64,000 nucleotides of DNA from Candidatus Zixiibacteriota bacterium. Lineage in GTDB: Bacteria > Zixibacteria > MSB-5A5 > GN15 > FEB-12. The stretch lies in NCBI GenBank assembly GCA_040753875.1, contig JBFMDV010000005.1:485990-549989 (forward strand), given 5' to 3'. The translations under genes were made by a program, and so were the position numbers. This document shows, in pieces, positions 16,931 through 26,851 of the stretch. The notes under the pieces are model-generated. The model was not told the DNA's origin. It did not search any database and worked only from the letters and a program-made list of their open reading frames with translations. Every line of letters starts with the position of its first letter. The first letter of the stretch is position 1.

Positions 16931-18868
16931 TCATCCCGCCAGCAGATAACCCATCAGCACCACGACACCGATCACGAATAGTGTGGCGTAACCGCGTACC
17001 CGACCGGACTGGACATAACGGATCGTGTCGGACAGTTCTTTGGCCAGCCAGGCCAGACCGTTCATGAACCCGTCAATGATGAGCACGTCGAATATTTTCC
17101 ACAAAAACACTGAGCCATATACAAGCGGACGCACGATTACTGCCCCGTAGAGTTCATCAACATAGTATTTGTTCAACAGGATAGTGTGAACGCCGGCGAG
17201 CTTCTCGCGAAGCGACGTCATGGCCTGCAAATTCCTGTTGTAATAGTACCTGGCCAGCCAAATTGCGCCAAGCACCAAAAGTACCGAGAGGACCATGAGC
17301 AATAATTCCATCTCCGGACTGCCGCCGTGCGCGGCGCGCGCGAGTTCGATCGTCGATCCATGCTCCGGGGCCATCACCGGCTCGAGCCATTTCTCGAAAT
17401 AGTTCGTGGCCCCGAACACGTGCGGCATACCGACAAAGCCCCCGATAATCGAGAGCACGGCCAGTATCATAAGCGGCACGGTCATGGTGCGCGGTGATTC
17501 GTGGATATGGTGCTTGGTTTCCGCGTCCATCCGCTCGGCCCCGAAAAACGTCACGTACACGAGCCGAAACATGTAGAATGCCGTCAACCCCGCCGTGATG
17601 AAACCGATCAGCCAGAGGACCGGGTGACCATGGTCGGATGAAAACGCTTTCCAGAGGATCTCGTCCTTCGAGAAGAACCCGGAAAGAAGCGGGATTCCGG
17701 CGATGGCCAGCGTAGCGACCAGGAATGTCCGGTAGGTAACCGGAAGGTATTTGCTCAGCCCTCCCATCTTTCGGATATCCTGCTCATTGGACATGGCGTG
17801 AATGACCGAGCCGGCCCCAAGAAACAGGAGTGCCTTGAAGAAGGCGTGCGTCATTAGGTGGAATATGCCGGCCGAAAACGCCGCCACGCCGCAGGCCAGG
17901 AACATATAGCCGAGTTGACTGACTGTGGAGTATGCAAGCACCCGCTTGATATCGTTTTGCACGAGACCGATAGTGGCCGCAAAAATAGCGGTCGCTGCGC
18001 CCACAATCGCCACCACCAGGAGCGCCGTCGGCGACATCGTGTACAACACGCTTGAACGAGCGATCATATACACGCCGGCAGTGACCATCGTAGCGGCATG
18101 TATGAGCGCCGACACGGGCGTAGGACCCTCCATGGCATCGGGGAGCCAGACATAGAGCGGTATCTGTGCGGACTTGCCTATGGCGCCAACAAACAGTAGC
18201 AGGCCGATCGCTGTGATCAAACCGCCGCCGACCACGAATACCGTGGGTGCCTGGTGCATGACGGCGCGGAAATCCAGCGAGCCGACATTCCAGAACAACA
18301 GAAACAGCGCGATCAGAAATCCAAAGTCGCCGATCCGGTTGACAATAAACGCCTTTTTGCCGGCATCCGAGGCCGACTTCTTGTGAAACCAGAACCCGAT
18401 CAACAAATACGAGCAGAGCCCTACCCCTTCCCAGCCCACGAACATGAGCAGGTAGTTGTTCGCCAGAACCAGAGTGAGCATGGAGAAAGTGAACAGATTC
18501 AAATAAGCAAAGTAGCGTCCATACCCCGGATCATGGTGCATGTATCCGACCGAGTAGACATGAATCAGGAAACCGACGCCGGTGACGACCAGAATCATCA
18601 CGGCCGACAGTGGGTCCAGAAGCCAGGCGATCTCGACATGAAACTCTCCTGAGGAAATCCAACTGAAGAGGGTCTGTTCAATCACCCGAGCTTCAGACGG
18701 CATCCCCTTCAGTTCGAAAAACAACAGAATCGAGAGCGCCAGCGAGAGCCCGACCGACAGGCAACCGACCATCGAGATCACCGTCCGAGGCAGCTTGCCT
18801 ATCAAGAGCCCGTTGATCAGAAACCCGATCAGCGGGAAGAGCGGGATCAAGTACAGATACTCAGCCAT
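16931..18868 (-). CDS. nuoL: NADH-quinone oxidoreductase subunit L
   Basis: 645 residues, the distal antiporter-like subunit that carries the long lateral helix. Hallmarks are VGWEGVGLCSYLLIGFW, KSAQIPLYVWLPDAMEGPTP, HAATMVTAGVYMIAR and AYSTVSQLGYMFLACG, with the extra C-terminal amphipathic helix region (~520-600). The length is normal for NuoL. It is 7 nt from nuoK. Confidence 0.96.
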   Translation of the reverse strand: MAEYLYLIPLFPLIGFLINGLLIGKLPRTVISMVGCLSVGLSLALSILLFFELKGMPSEARVIEQTLFSWISSGEFHVEIAWLLDPLSAVMILVVTGVGFLIHVYSVGYMHHDPGYGRYFAYLNLFTFSMLTLVLANNYLLMFVGWEGVGLCSYLLIGFWFHKKSASDAGKKAFIVNRIGDFGFLIALFLLFWNVGSLDFRAVMHQAPTVFVVGGGLITAIGLLLFVGAIGKSAQIPLYVWLPDAMEGPTPVSALIHAATMVTAGVYMIARSSVLYTMSPTALLVVAIVGAATAIFAATIGLVQNDIKRVLAYSTVSQLGYMFLACGVAAFSAGIFHLMTHAFFKALLFLGAGSVIHAMSNEQDIRKMGGLSKYLPVTYRTFLVATLAIAGIPLLSGFFSKDEILWKAFSSDHGHPVLWLIGFITAGLTAFYMFRLVYVTFFGAERMDAETKHHIHESPRTMTVPLMILAVLSIIGGFVGMPHVFGATNYFEKWLEPVMAPEHGSTIELARAAHGGSPEMELLLMVLSVLLVLGAIWLARYYYNRNLQAMTSLREKLAGVHTILLNKYYVDELYGAVIVRPLVYGSVFLWKIFDVLIIDGFMNGLAWLAKELSDTIRYVQSGRVRGYATLFVIGVVVLMGYLLAG

Positions 18869-18875
18869 GCTCAGA

Positions 18876-19178
18876 CTACCACTTCATCATGTTGAACCGG
18901 TCGATATTGATCGTCTCCCGGTTCCGGTAGATGGTAATGATCATGGCCAGACCAACCGCTGCCTCGGCCGCCGCCACCGTCAGCACCAGGAACACGATGA
19001 CGTGTCCGTCGACTATATTCAGCGCCCGCGAGAACGCAATCAGGGCGAGATTGGCAGCGTTCAACATGAGCTCGATCGACATCAAGAGCACGATCACATT
19101 GCGCGACATCATCACGCCAATCGTGCCAATACCGAACAGCACCGCTGCCAGAGTCAGGTATGCCGAGATCGGGATCAT
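18876..19178 (-). CDS. nuoK: NADH-quinone oxidoreductase subunit K
   Basis: 100 residues and three membrane helices. It has the conserved membrane glutamates of NuoK in LMSIELMLNAANLAL and VAAAEAAVGLAMII, which are part of the proton path. Only 1 nt separates it from nuoJ. Confidence 0.95.
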   Translation of the reverse strand: MIPISAYLTLAAVLFGIGTIGVMMSRNVIVLLMSIELMLNAANLALIAFSRALNIVDGHVIVFLVLTVAAAEAAVGLAMIITIYRNRETINIDRFNMMKW

Positions 19179-19179
19179 C

Positions 19180-19767
19180 CTATCGCACCGCCTGTTTCGG
19201 TTCCTGCGACTCTGCCAGCGTTACCTGCGGCGACTGATCTTCCTCATCATGGCGTGAACGCCGCGCCACCACCACCGCCCCCACCACCGCGACCAGCAGC
19301 AATACGCCGGTCAGTTCGAACGGATAGAGGTACTTGGTGAACAGTTGCATCGCGACTGACCTGACCGAACCGAACTGGTCCGGTGTTGTTGTCATGATAC
19401 CTGGCCGCGGCCCCCCCAGGAACACCCCGCGAATAGCGAAAACCAACTCCGCCAGCAGCAGCACGGCAAACAGATACTTTACGAACCGGCTGCCTGGGTG
19501 CGAATGTTCGCCGAGATCTTCGGTGCCGCGAAGGTTCAACAGCATGATGACGAACAAAAACAGCACCATGATCGCCCCGGCATACACGATCACCAGAATG
19601 GCGCCGAGGAACAAAGCCCCCAACTGGATATACAGTACCGCCTGCGCCACCAGTGAGAGAATGAGATAGAGCACCGAGGCGACCGGGTTGCGCTGCACGA
19701 TCATCATGGTTGCGCCCAGCACAGCTACAGCAGCTGAAATGACAAAGATGATCAGATCCAGGCTCAT
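19180..19767 (-). CDS. nuoJ: NADH-quinone oxidoreductase subunit J
   Basis: 195 residues with five predicted membrane helices. The segment LGAILVIVYAGAIMVLFLFV carries the NuoJ pi-bulge helix with its conserved Tyr and Gly. The C-terminal ~25 residues are hydrophilic. It overlaps nuoI by 4 nt. Confidence 0.95.
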   Translation of the reverse strand: MSLDLIIFVISAAVAVLGATMMIVQRNPVASVLYLILSLVAQAVLYIQLGALFLGAILVIVYAGAIMVLFLFVIMLLNLRGTEDLGEHSHPGSRFVKYLFAVLLLAELVFAIRGVFLGGPRPGIMTTTPDQFGSVRSVAMQLFTKYLYPFELTGVLLLVAVVGAVVVARRSRHDEEDQSPQVTLAESQEPKQAVR

Positions 19768-20270
19768 CGGGTGGCGTCCTGCACTCCGTAGACCCGGCGC
19801 ACGCGGCGGATCATCCGCTTGAACGGATTGTCCTTACGCGGATACGGCACCAACATGTCTTCTTTGGTCCAGATGAACGAATTGCGGTCGAAATTGGAGA
19901 ATTCATACTCCTGCCCCAGGAAGATTGCTTCTTCGGGACACGCTTCCTCGCAGAAACCGCAGAAGATGCACCGCAACAGATTGATCTCGTACACTTTCGC
20001 TTTCCGCTCGCCGGTCTCCGTCTCTTCCGGCTCCATATAAATGGCGTCGGCCGGGCAGGATGCGGCGCACAACCCGCAGCAGACACACCGCTCGGTACCG
20101 TCATCGTAGCGCTCCAGGTAATGCCGCCCCCGGTAGCGAGGCGCCATCGGCTTCTTTTCACGAGGATAATCGAGCGTCACCGGCTTCTTGAACAGGTGCT
20201 TGAACGTCACGCCCAGTCCCTGCGGCATCCTGACGAACACATGTCCGAGCGCTTTGATGATCTCCTTCAT
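19764..20270 (-). CDS. nuoI: NADH-quinone oxidoreductase subunit I
   Basis: 168 residues. Two ferredoxin-type 4Fe-4S motifs bind clusters N6a and N6b: CVCCGLCAASCP and CIFCGFCEEACP. The N-terminal amphipathic stretch (FVRMPQGLGVTFKHLF) anchors it to the membrane arm. It passes electrons from NuoG towards NuoB. It lies 34 nt after nuoH. Confidence 0.95.
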   Translation of the reverse strand: MKEIIKALGHVFVRMPQGLGVTFKHLFKKPVTLDYPREKKPMAPRYRGRHYLERYDDGTERCVCCGLCAASCPADAIYMEPEETETGERKAKVYEINLLRCIFCGFCEEACPEEAIFLGQEYEFSNFDRNSFIWTKEDMLVPYPRKDNPFKRMIRRVRRVYGVQDATR

Positions 20271-20304
20271 AACCGCCTGACCTTTACACCAGCCCGCCCA
20301 TCGT

Positions 20305-21306
20305 TCACCACAACACCACCAGCGCGGTGATGAGAATATTCACAATCGCCAACGGAAACAGCACCTTCCACCCGAAACTCATCAGTTGGTCGTAGCGGAA
20401 ACGCGGAAAGGTGCCGCGCAGCCAGATATAAAAGAACATCATGAAAAACACTTTGATAAAAAACCACAGGAAGGACAGTCCCGCCGGAAGCCATGGCCCC
20501 TGCCAGCCGCCGAGAAACAACGTCGTGGCCACGCTCGACACGGCGATCATATTGGCATACTCGCCTACGAAGAACATCCCAAACCGAAACGACGAGTACT
20601 CCGTGTGGTAGCCCCCCACCAGTTCCGATTCGGCTTCCGGCAGATCGAACGGCGCCCGGTTGGTCTCGGCAATCGCGCAGGTCAGATACAGAAGAAATCC
20701 CAGCGGCTGTTTCCAGATGAACCAGTCCGCCACGGTCGCCTGCTTCTCCACCAGTTCCCGCATGGACAGGGTGTTGGCGATTAGAATGACGCCGATAATC
20801 GACAGCCCGTAGCTGATCTCATAGGAAATCATCTGCGCCGACGAACGCAGGCCGCCCATGAGCGAGTACTTTGAACCCGAAGACCATCCGGCCAGGCAGA
20901 TGCCATAGACGCCAAGCGAAGTTATTGCAAATATGAAGACGATACCGATGTTCAGATCCGAAATGACACCCGTGATCTCGCGACCGGCCAGCGAGAAATC
21001 GGCCGAGAACGGAACCACGGCGAACGACAAGAGCGACGGCACAAACGCGAGGATCGGCGCCAGACTGTAGGTAAGCCGTTCGACACGGTCCGGAACCACG
21101 TCCTCTTTGAACGCCATTTTGATGGCATCGGCGACCGGCTGAAGCAGGCCGTAGGGCCCGGCATAGCTCGGCCCGATCCGATGCTGCAAATACGCCAGCA
21201 CCTTTCGCTCCAGATAGGTTGCCCAGGCGCAGCCCGTCAACACGGCGACGATCACGATGATCACCTTGAGCGACGATATAATGGCGGTCTCGAGCATATC
21301 AATCAA
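20305..21306 (-). CDS. nuoH: NADH-quinone oxidoreductase subunit H
   Basis: 333 residues. NuoH forms the quinone chamber with NuoB and NuoD. Signature loops are present: TYLERKVLAYLQHRIGP, GLLQPVADAIKMAFKED, AETNRAPFDLPEAESELVGG and the C-terminal RGTFPRFRYDQLM. It overlaps nuoG by 8 nt. Met4 is an alternative start. Confidence 0.96.
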   Translation of the reverse strand: MIDMLETAIISSLKVIIVIVAVLTGCAWATYLERKVLAYLQHRIGPSYAGPYGLLQPVADAIKMAFKEDVVPDRVERLTYSLAPILAFVPSLLSFAVVPFSADFSLAGREITGVISDLNIGIVFIFAITSLGVYGICLAGWSSGSKYSLMGGLRSSAQMISYEISYGLSIIGVILIANTLSMRELVEKQATVADWFIWKQPLGFLLYLTCAIAETNRAPFDLPEAESELVGGYHTEYSSFRFGMFFVGEYANMIAVSSVATTLFLGGWQGPWLPAGLSFLWFFIKVFFMMFFYIWLRGTFPRFRYDQLMSFGWKVLFPLAIVNILITALVVLW

Positions 21307-23863
21307 CCGCCTTGCTTATTCTGATCCGGTCGACCCGCTTCGAGCGGGATTGCAGGGCATTCACCTTGGCGGCGGAGAAATTGCGCGGCATAAAGACCAC
21401 GTCATTATCCAAATGATCCGATATTTTTGCAGTCACCACCACTTTGCCCGTGGCTGATTCCACACGGACCGGTGTGCCGACCTCGATGTCCAGCTTCTCG
21501 GCCAGCTCACGCGAAAGTTCAATATAGGCCTCGCCGCAGAAGTTTACAAGCGACGCGGCTTTCTCGGTCACATACCCGCGATGATGCGGGTCATCACCCA
21601 CTATCAATGCGTACGGGTACTGCTTGTCCGTTTTTTCCGGCGACGGTTTCACTTCGAGAAACTGATCAGGCCACTCCAGACGTCGCTGTAATGCCAACAG
21701 GCTGTCGATCTCCTTCTGTCTGTCGGCATCGGACGCAAAGAGCCGTCGATCGGCCAGATCGGCGAGCGCCTCGATAATGACATAGCCTGGTCGCACGTCG
21801 AAACGCGGCTTAATGCCCTGCCCGACTGTCTGCACGCGCCATTCGAAATTCACGTATGCCCCGCCATATTCGGCCCAGGCCGCCAGTGGAAGTACCACGT
21901 CGGCGAGTGCGCTTGTTTCTGTCTCGAACAAATCGCACACCACCAGAAAGTCGAGCTTCTCGATCGCTTCGGTGACAAACGTGCGGTCGGGATACATCAT
22001 GATCGGATTCGCGGCAACAACAAGAAACGCATCGAGTTCGTTTCGCAGCATCTGTTCGAGCATATGGTCCGTGGACAGTGTCGGCGACTCCGGATAGCTA
22101 CGCCAGATAGATGACAGTTCTGTTCTGACGGCAGTTGCCGGGCTCGGCAATGCGCCGAGCATTTCGGCGCCGACAGAATTGGCATGCTGAGCCAGCACCG
22201 CGACCTGGCCGCGTTGGTTCAGACCGAGGAGTCGCACCAGATTACAGAGCGACGCTGCAATAACATCTCTCTGCTTCGATCGCGTTACCTGCTCGCCAAT
22301 AACGAACGTAAGTTTCCTGGACTCTGATAATGCCTTGGCCAGATGTTTCAGGTCAGTCGACGCCACCCCACAGAGTGCAGCGGCTTCGGCTAATGTCAAT
22401 GGAGCGATGCTCTTCTTCAACTGGGCACACAACTGACTATCGGCCAGATTCTGTTCGATAGCGGCCAGGCAGAGACCGTTGACAAACGCCTCGTCGGTGC
22501 CCACGGCGTAGGTCAACTCGAGGTCGGCAACGTCAGCCGATTTGACCGCGAACGCATTGACGGAATAGATCTTTGGATTACTGAAATTGCGGGCTTTTCG
22601 GATCCTCAGGTACTCGTTGGGATGCTCATTTACCAGGTCGCTGCCAAACACGACAATCAGATCGGACAGGTCGATGTCAGCGATCGTGAACGGCTGCATC
22701 GCCAGCACCGCATATGGGGATTGCGGGTCCGTGGGCAGAGACCGGTATTCGGAGCGGAAATCGACCGCATTCGTACCGATAACTGTCCGCAGGTACTTGT
22801 TGAAGCTATAGAGCGTGGCGTTGTCCTGATTCGGACCGATCAATCCACCTACGCATGCTGCGCCACGTGCATCACGAATGTCCCTTAGTTTCCTGGCTAC
22901 GAGCGCCAGGGCTTCGTCCCAACTCGCCGGTGCCTGCTTGCCGTTCTTCTTGATAAGCGGCGTTTGCAGCCGATCGGGCGAATGGACGATCTGATACCCG
23001 TAGCGGGTGACATCGGCCAGCCAGCCATCGTCGATGGCATCGTTCCGCCGAGACGTAGTGCGGAAGATCTTCTTCTGATGGTCTTCCTTGTAGAACGTGA
23101 TGTTCGTTCCTGACGACGTGAAATTGCAAATCGATTGAGCCTGTTGCGTGAGCCAGACCCGGATCTTGTATCGCCAGTCGGTGTTGGTAAGCGCCCCCAC
23201 CGGGCAGATCTCGACCAGATTCCCCGAGAACGGATTATCGACAAGTTCTCCTGGCGCTGCGTTGATCTCAGTGATATTGCCCCGCTCGTAAGCACCCAGG
23301 TCGTATTCGCCGAACGCCTCTTTATTGGAGCGGACACATTTGTAACACAGGATACACCGATTCCGATTGAGTATGATCTCAGGACCGATCCGCAGATCGT
23401 CGAACGTGCTCTTGACCCCTTCAGGAATATGGCGTCGCTTGTAGAACTCGAATCGGCTGTCGTCGAAACCGTGAGCGAACGTCAGATTCTGAAGGTCGCA
23501 TTCCCCCCCTTTGTCGCAGGTGGGGCAATCCAAGGGGTGATTGGTTAACAGGAATTCGATCACCGCCTTGCGTCCCCGTTTCACCTGGTCGGAGTCGGTG
23601 TGCACCACCATCCCCTCCGTGGCCTCCGTGGCGCACGACACCTGCAGCTTGGGCATCCTTTCGATCTCGACATAACACATCCGGCAGGCCCCTACCGGTT
23701 TGAGCTTCGGATGCCAGCAGAATGTGGGAATGGCAATCCCCATATCCAGGGCCGCCTGCAATACCGTGGTTCCCTTCGGGACGGTCGTCGTGCGGCCGTC
23801 GATAGTGAAGGTGACCGTTTTCACGACAGCGACTTGTTCTGTTGTCTTCACGACATCAGCCAT
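21299..23863 (-). CDS. nuoG: NADH-quinone oxidoreductase subunit G
   Basis: 854 residues. The N-terminal 2Fe-2S domain (C in TFCWHPKLKPVGACRMC) is followed by the HPLDCPTCDKGGEC motif (His-Cys3 cluster N5) and CILCYKC...CPVGAL (N4). After that comes a molybdopterin-oxidoreductase-like domain without cofactor role. The region where some NuoG carry cluster N7 reads SICNFTSSGTNITF, with only one Cys, so N7 is absent. It carries electrons through the peripheral arm. It lies 8 nt after nuoF. Confidence 0.95.
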   Translation of the reverse strand: MADVVKTTEQVAVVKTVTFTIDGRTTTVPKGTTVLQAALDMGIAIPTFCWHPKLKPVGACRMCYVEIERMPKLQVSCATEATEGMVVHTDSDQVKRGRKAVIEFLLTNHPLDCPTCDKGGECDLQNLTFAHGFDDSRFEFYKRRHIPEGVKSTFDDLRIGPEIILNRNRCILCYKCVRSNKEAFGEYDLGAYERGNITEINAAPGELVDNPFSGNLVEICPVGALTNTDWRYKIRVWLTQQAQSICNFTSSGTNITFYKEDHQKKIFRTTSRRNDAIDDGWLADVTRYGYQIVHSPDRLQTPLIKKNGKQAPASWDEALALVARKLRDIRDARGAACVGGLIGPNQDNATLYSFNKYLRTVIGTNAVDFRSEYRSLPTDPQSPYAVLAMQPFTIADIDLSDLIVVFGSDLVNEHPNEYLRIRKARNFSNPKIYSVNAFAVKSADVADLELTYAVGTDEAFVNGLCLAAIEQNLADSQLCAQLKKSIAPLTLAEAAALCGVASTDLKHLAKALSESRKLTFVIGEQVTRSKQRDVIAASLCNLVRLLGLNQRGQVAVLAQHANSVGAEMLGALPSPATAVRTELSSIWRSYPESPTLSTDHMLEQMLRNELDAFLVVAANPIMMYPDRTFVTEAIEKLDFLVVCDLFETETSALADVVLPLAAWAEYGGAYVNFEWRVQTVGQGIKPRFDVRPGYVIIEALADLADRRLFASDADRQKEIDSLLALQRRLEWPDQFLEVKPSPEKTDKQYPYALIVGDDPHHRGYVTEKAASLVNFCGEAYIELSRELAEKLDIEVGTPVRVESATGKVVVTAKISDHLDNDVVFMPRNFSAAKVNALQSRSKRVDRIRISKAVD

Positions 23864-23871
23864 AGCTTGTG

Positions 23872-25209
23872 CTACCTGAATTCAAAATGTGTCTTGACCA
23901 GACAATGCTGGTGGTCAACATGATACTGCCATTCGTCCCGCCAGTGTTTGAGGGCGGATTGGATCGGCATAACTGCGGCATCGCCAAGCGGGCAGATTGT
24001 CCGCCCCAGGATGTTGCCGCACAGGTCCTCAATTTTTTCAATATCGTCAGGCTTTCCACCGCCATGCTCGATGCGGTAAATGATCTGCTCCAACCAACCG
24101 GTACCATCGCGGCAGGGAGTGCATTTGCCGCAAGATTCGTGACGGAAGAAATGTATCAATTTCAGGATCGCCCACACGATACAAGTATCCTCATTGAACA
24201 CGATCACGGCTCCCGAACCGAGCATTGAGCCTGCTGCAGCCATTGATTCGAAATCCAGGCCGACGTCGATCATATCCGGGGTGAGAAACGGTGTCGAGGC
24301 TCCTCCTGGGATCACCCCTTTTAGTTTCTTCCCACTGGGGATACCGTTACCGTATGCCGGATCGTAGATGAGTTTCTTAAGATTGAACCCGAGCTCTACT
24401 TCGTAGTTACCGGGGCGATTCACATGGCCGGATAGAGAGAATATCTTTGTGCCCGGTGATTTCTCCGTCCCCATTTTTTTGTACCAGGATGCGCCGTTTT
24501 TGATGATGTGTGGTACCGTTGCCAGCGTCTCAACATTGTTCACAATTGTCGGAGACGCATACAGTCCCTCCACGGCAGGAAACGGTGGACGGATGCGCGA
24601 GAGCCCTTTCTCACCCTCAAGCGAGTTAAGCAGTGCCGTCTCCTCGCCGCAGATATACGCTCCGCCGCCGGTATGAATCACCAGGTCGAGATCATAGCCG
24701 GAGCCATAGATGTTCTTGCCAAGGTGACCGCCGGCGTACGCTTCGTTCCGCGCTTGTTCCATGCGGGCAATGCTATGCCCGAACTCGCCGCGGATATAAC
24801 AAAACATCTGATGGCTGCGTATCGCGAATGCGGCTATCGCCATGCCCTCAATCACCGCGTGCGGGTCCCGTTCGAGGAGTACCCGGTCCTTGCAGGTCCC
24901 AGGCTCGGACTCATCGGCGTTGCAGACAAGATATCTCGGCTTGGGGGAATCTTTGGGAACAAAACTCCATTTCATACCGGTAGGAAATCCGGCCCCGCCT
25001 CGGCCCCGAAGGCCCGAGGCCTTCACCTCGGCAATCACATCTTCGGACTTCATGCCGGTCACCACTTTTCGCCACGACTGGTAGCCGCCGTGGGAAACGA
25101 AAGTCGCCAGTGTGTGCTGACTGGGATCTTCCACATGTCGGAAGAGGTGGAACTTCTCGCTCTTGGCCACTTCGGGCGCGTTGGTGACGACCGGGGAATA
25201 GAACATCAA
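23872..25209 (-). CDS. nuoF: NADH-quinone oxidoreductase subunit F
   Basis: 445 residues, the NADH- and FMN-binding subunit. GRGGAGFPTGMKWSFVP and GAYICGEETALLNSLEG form the nucleotide sites, an SLBB domain follows, and ESCGKCTPCRDG with a later Cys (GRTICPLG) holds cluster N3. Overlaps nuoE by 4 nt. Confidence 0.96.
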   Translation of the reverse strand: MMFYSPVVTNAPEVAKSEKFHLFRHVEDPSQHTLATFVSHGGYQSWRKVVTGMKSEDVIAEVKASGLRGRGGAGFPTGMKWSFVPKDSPKPRYLVCNADESEPGTCKDRVLLERDPHAVIEGMAIAAFAIRSHQMFCYIRGEFGHSIARMEQARNEAYAGGHLGKNIYGSGYDLDLVIHTGGGAYICGEETALLNSLEGEKGLSRIRPPFPAVEGLYASPTIVNNVETLATVPHIIKNGASWYKKMGTEKSPGTKIFSLSGHVNRPGNYEVELGFNLKKLIYDPAYGNGIPSGKKLKGVIPGGASTPFLTPDMIDVGLDFESMAAAGSMLGSGAVIVFNEDTCIVWAILKLIHFFRHESCGKCTPCRDGTGWLEQIIYRIEHGGGKPDDIEKIEDLCGNILGRTICPLGDAAVMPIQSALKHWRDEWQYHVDHQHCLVKTHFEFR

Positions 25210-25682
25210 CCTTTTGCCCTCAGATCAGCCAGAATCTTGTCAACTTTCTCGCGGGTGAGATTCTCATAATAGTCATTGTTGATTTGCATCATGGGTGCGG
25301 TGGCGCACGAGCCCAGACACTCCACCGAAATCAGCGTGAACAAGTTGTCCTTCGTGGTCTCCCCTTTCTTGATCGCTAGCTTCCCTTCGAGATACCCGAC
25401 CAGGTTGTCCGCCCCAAGTAGGGCGCACGAGATGTTGTGACACACCTGTATCAAATACTTGCCGACCGGCTGCTTGGGGAAAAGGGTATAAAACGTAGCC
25501 GCCTCCGCGACCTCGACCATCGGGAGATTCAAAGCGTGGCCAATCTCGCGATATATCTGGTCGTTCAAGTGCCCGACCTGGTGACACGCGATGGTCAGCG
25601 CGGGCAGAATAGCCGATTTGCGTCTCGGATACTCGGTCGCTTTCTGTTTGATCTTCTCGATTGATTCGCGCGTCAGTATCAT
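25206..25682 (-). CDS. nuoE: NADH-quinone oxidoreductase subunit E
   Basis: 158 residues with an N-terminal helical part and a thioredoxin-like 2Fe-2S domain. The four ligands lie in QVCHNISCALLG and VECLGSCATAP (cluster N1a). The length and order fit NuoE. It overlaps nuoD by 4 nt. Confidence 0.95.
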   Translation of the reverse strand: MILTRESIEKIKQKATEYPRRKSAILPALTIACHQVGHLNDQIYREIGHALNLPMVEVAEAATFYTLFPKQPVGKYLIQVCHNISCALLGADNLVGYLEGKLAIKKGETTKDNLFTLISVECLGSCATAPMMQINNDYYENLTREKVDKILADLRAKG

Positions 25683-26851
25683 CGATCCACCTCACCGAGC
25701 ACCGGGTCAATCGTCCCGATTGCGACTATCACATCGGCCAGCAGTCCCCCCTCGACCAGCGTTGGGAGTGCACCTAAGTTTATGAACGATGGTGGCCGCA
25801 CCCGGACACGCCTCGGGCGGTTGCTGCCGTCGCCGGCCAGATAAAATCCGATCTCCCCTTTGGGGGACTCGATCGCCTGATAAACGCCGCCTCGCGGCGC
25901 ATTGAATCCTTCGGTGATTATCTTGAAGTGGAAAATCATCGATTCCATCTTATGCAGCACATCTTCCTTTGGCGGCAGCACCACCCCCGGGACATGGGCG
26001 CGATACGGCCCCTCCGGCATGCCGTCGATTGCCTGCTGGATAATCCGCAGCGATTGCCGAATCTCCTCAAGCCGCAGTTTGTACCGGTCGTAGGCATCGC
26101 CATTCGCACCGATCGGTACCTCGAAATCGAATTTTTCGTACGCGCTGTAGGGGTTGTCCCTGCGAAGGTCATGTTTGACGCCGCTGCCACGGAGCATTGG
26201 CCCTGACAGCGACAGATTGATGGCGTCCTCGGCTGAGATGACCGCCACCCCGCGCGTCCTGTTGATGAATATCTCATTCTCAGTCAGCAGTTTTTCGTAA
26301 TCGCGAAGCGCCTCCGGCATCCGTTTGAGCACTTTCCGGACTTTCTTGTCAAAATCTGACGGCAGCTCGTCCGAGAGTCCACCGATCCGGATATAGGAGG
26401 TCATCATCCGCTGTCCCCCGCATGCTTCGTAGATATCCACGATCATCTCTCGTTCGCGGAAGGTATAGAGAAGCATGGTCATAGCGCCAATGTCGGTGGC
26501 GTGCGTGCCAAGCCAGACCAGATGCGATTTGATACGGGTGAGCTCCGCAAGACAGACCCGCGCCCATTTCACTTTTTCCGGGACATCGACATCCATCAGT
26601 TTCTCGACCGCCAGACAGTACGCCAGATTGTTGGACATCGGCGCCAGATAATCCATCCTGTCGGTGCACGGCAGCGCCTTGTAATACAGCTTGGACTCCA
26701 TGGTCTTCTCGATGCCGGTGTGCAAATACCCGATCACAGGAGTCGCCTTGACAACCGTTTCGCCGTCCAGTTCGAGTTCCACCCGGAGCACGCCGTGGGT
26801 CGCCGGATGCTGCGGTCCCATGTTGATGGTTGTGAACTTCCGCTCGGCCAT
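25679..26851 (-). CDS. nuoD: NADH-quinone oxidoreductase subunit D
   Basis: 390 residues, the 49-kDa hydrogenase-like subunit that lines the quinone site. GPQHPATHGVLRVELELDGE near the start contains the conserved His pair region. YRAHVPGVVLPP and ESPKGEIGFYLAGDGSNRPRR mark the C-terminal half. It is a separate gene from nuoC (stop and start overlap by 1 nt), unlike the fused nuoCD of enterobacteria. Confidence 0.96.
   Translation of the reverse strand: MAERKFTTINMGPQHPATHGVLRVELELDGETVVKATPVIGYLHTGIEKTMESKLYYKALPCTDRMDYLAPMSNNLAYCLAVEKLMDVDVPEKVKWARVCLAELTRIKSHLVWLGTHATDIGAMTMLLYTFREREMIVDIYEACGGQRMMTSYIRIGGLSDELPSDFDKKVRKVLKRMPEALRDYEKLLTENEIFINRTRGVAVISAEDAINLSLSGPMLRGSGVKHDLRRDNPYSAYEKFDFEVPIGANGDAYDRYKLRLEEIRQSLRIIQQAIDGMPEGPYRAHVPGVVLPPKEDVLHKMESMIFHFKIITEGFNAPRGGVYQAIESPKGEIGFYLAGDGSNRPRRVRVRPPSFINLGALPTLVEGGLLADVIVAIGTIDPVLGEVDR

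Noticed and set aside
24508..25269. 253-codon plus-strand frame over nuoF
   Set aside because: Antisense shadow of nuoF; composition is typical of a complement frame.
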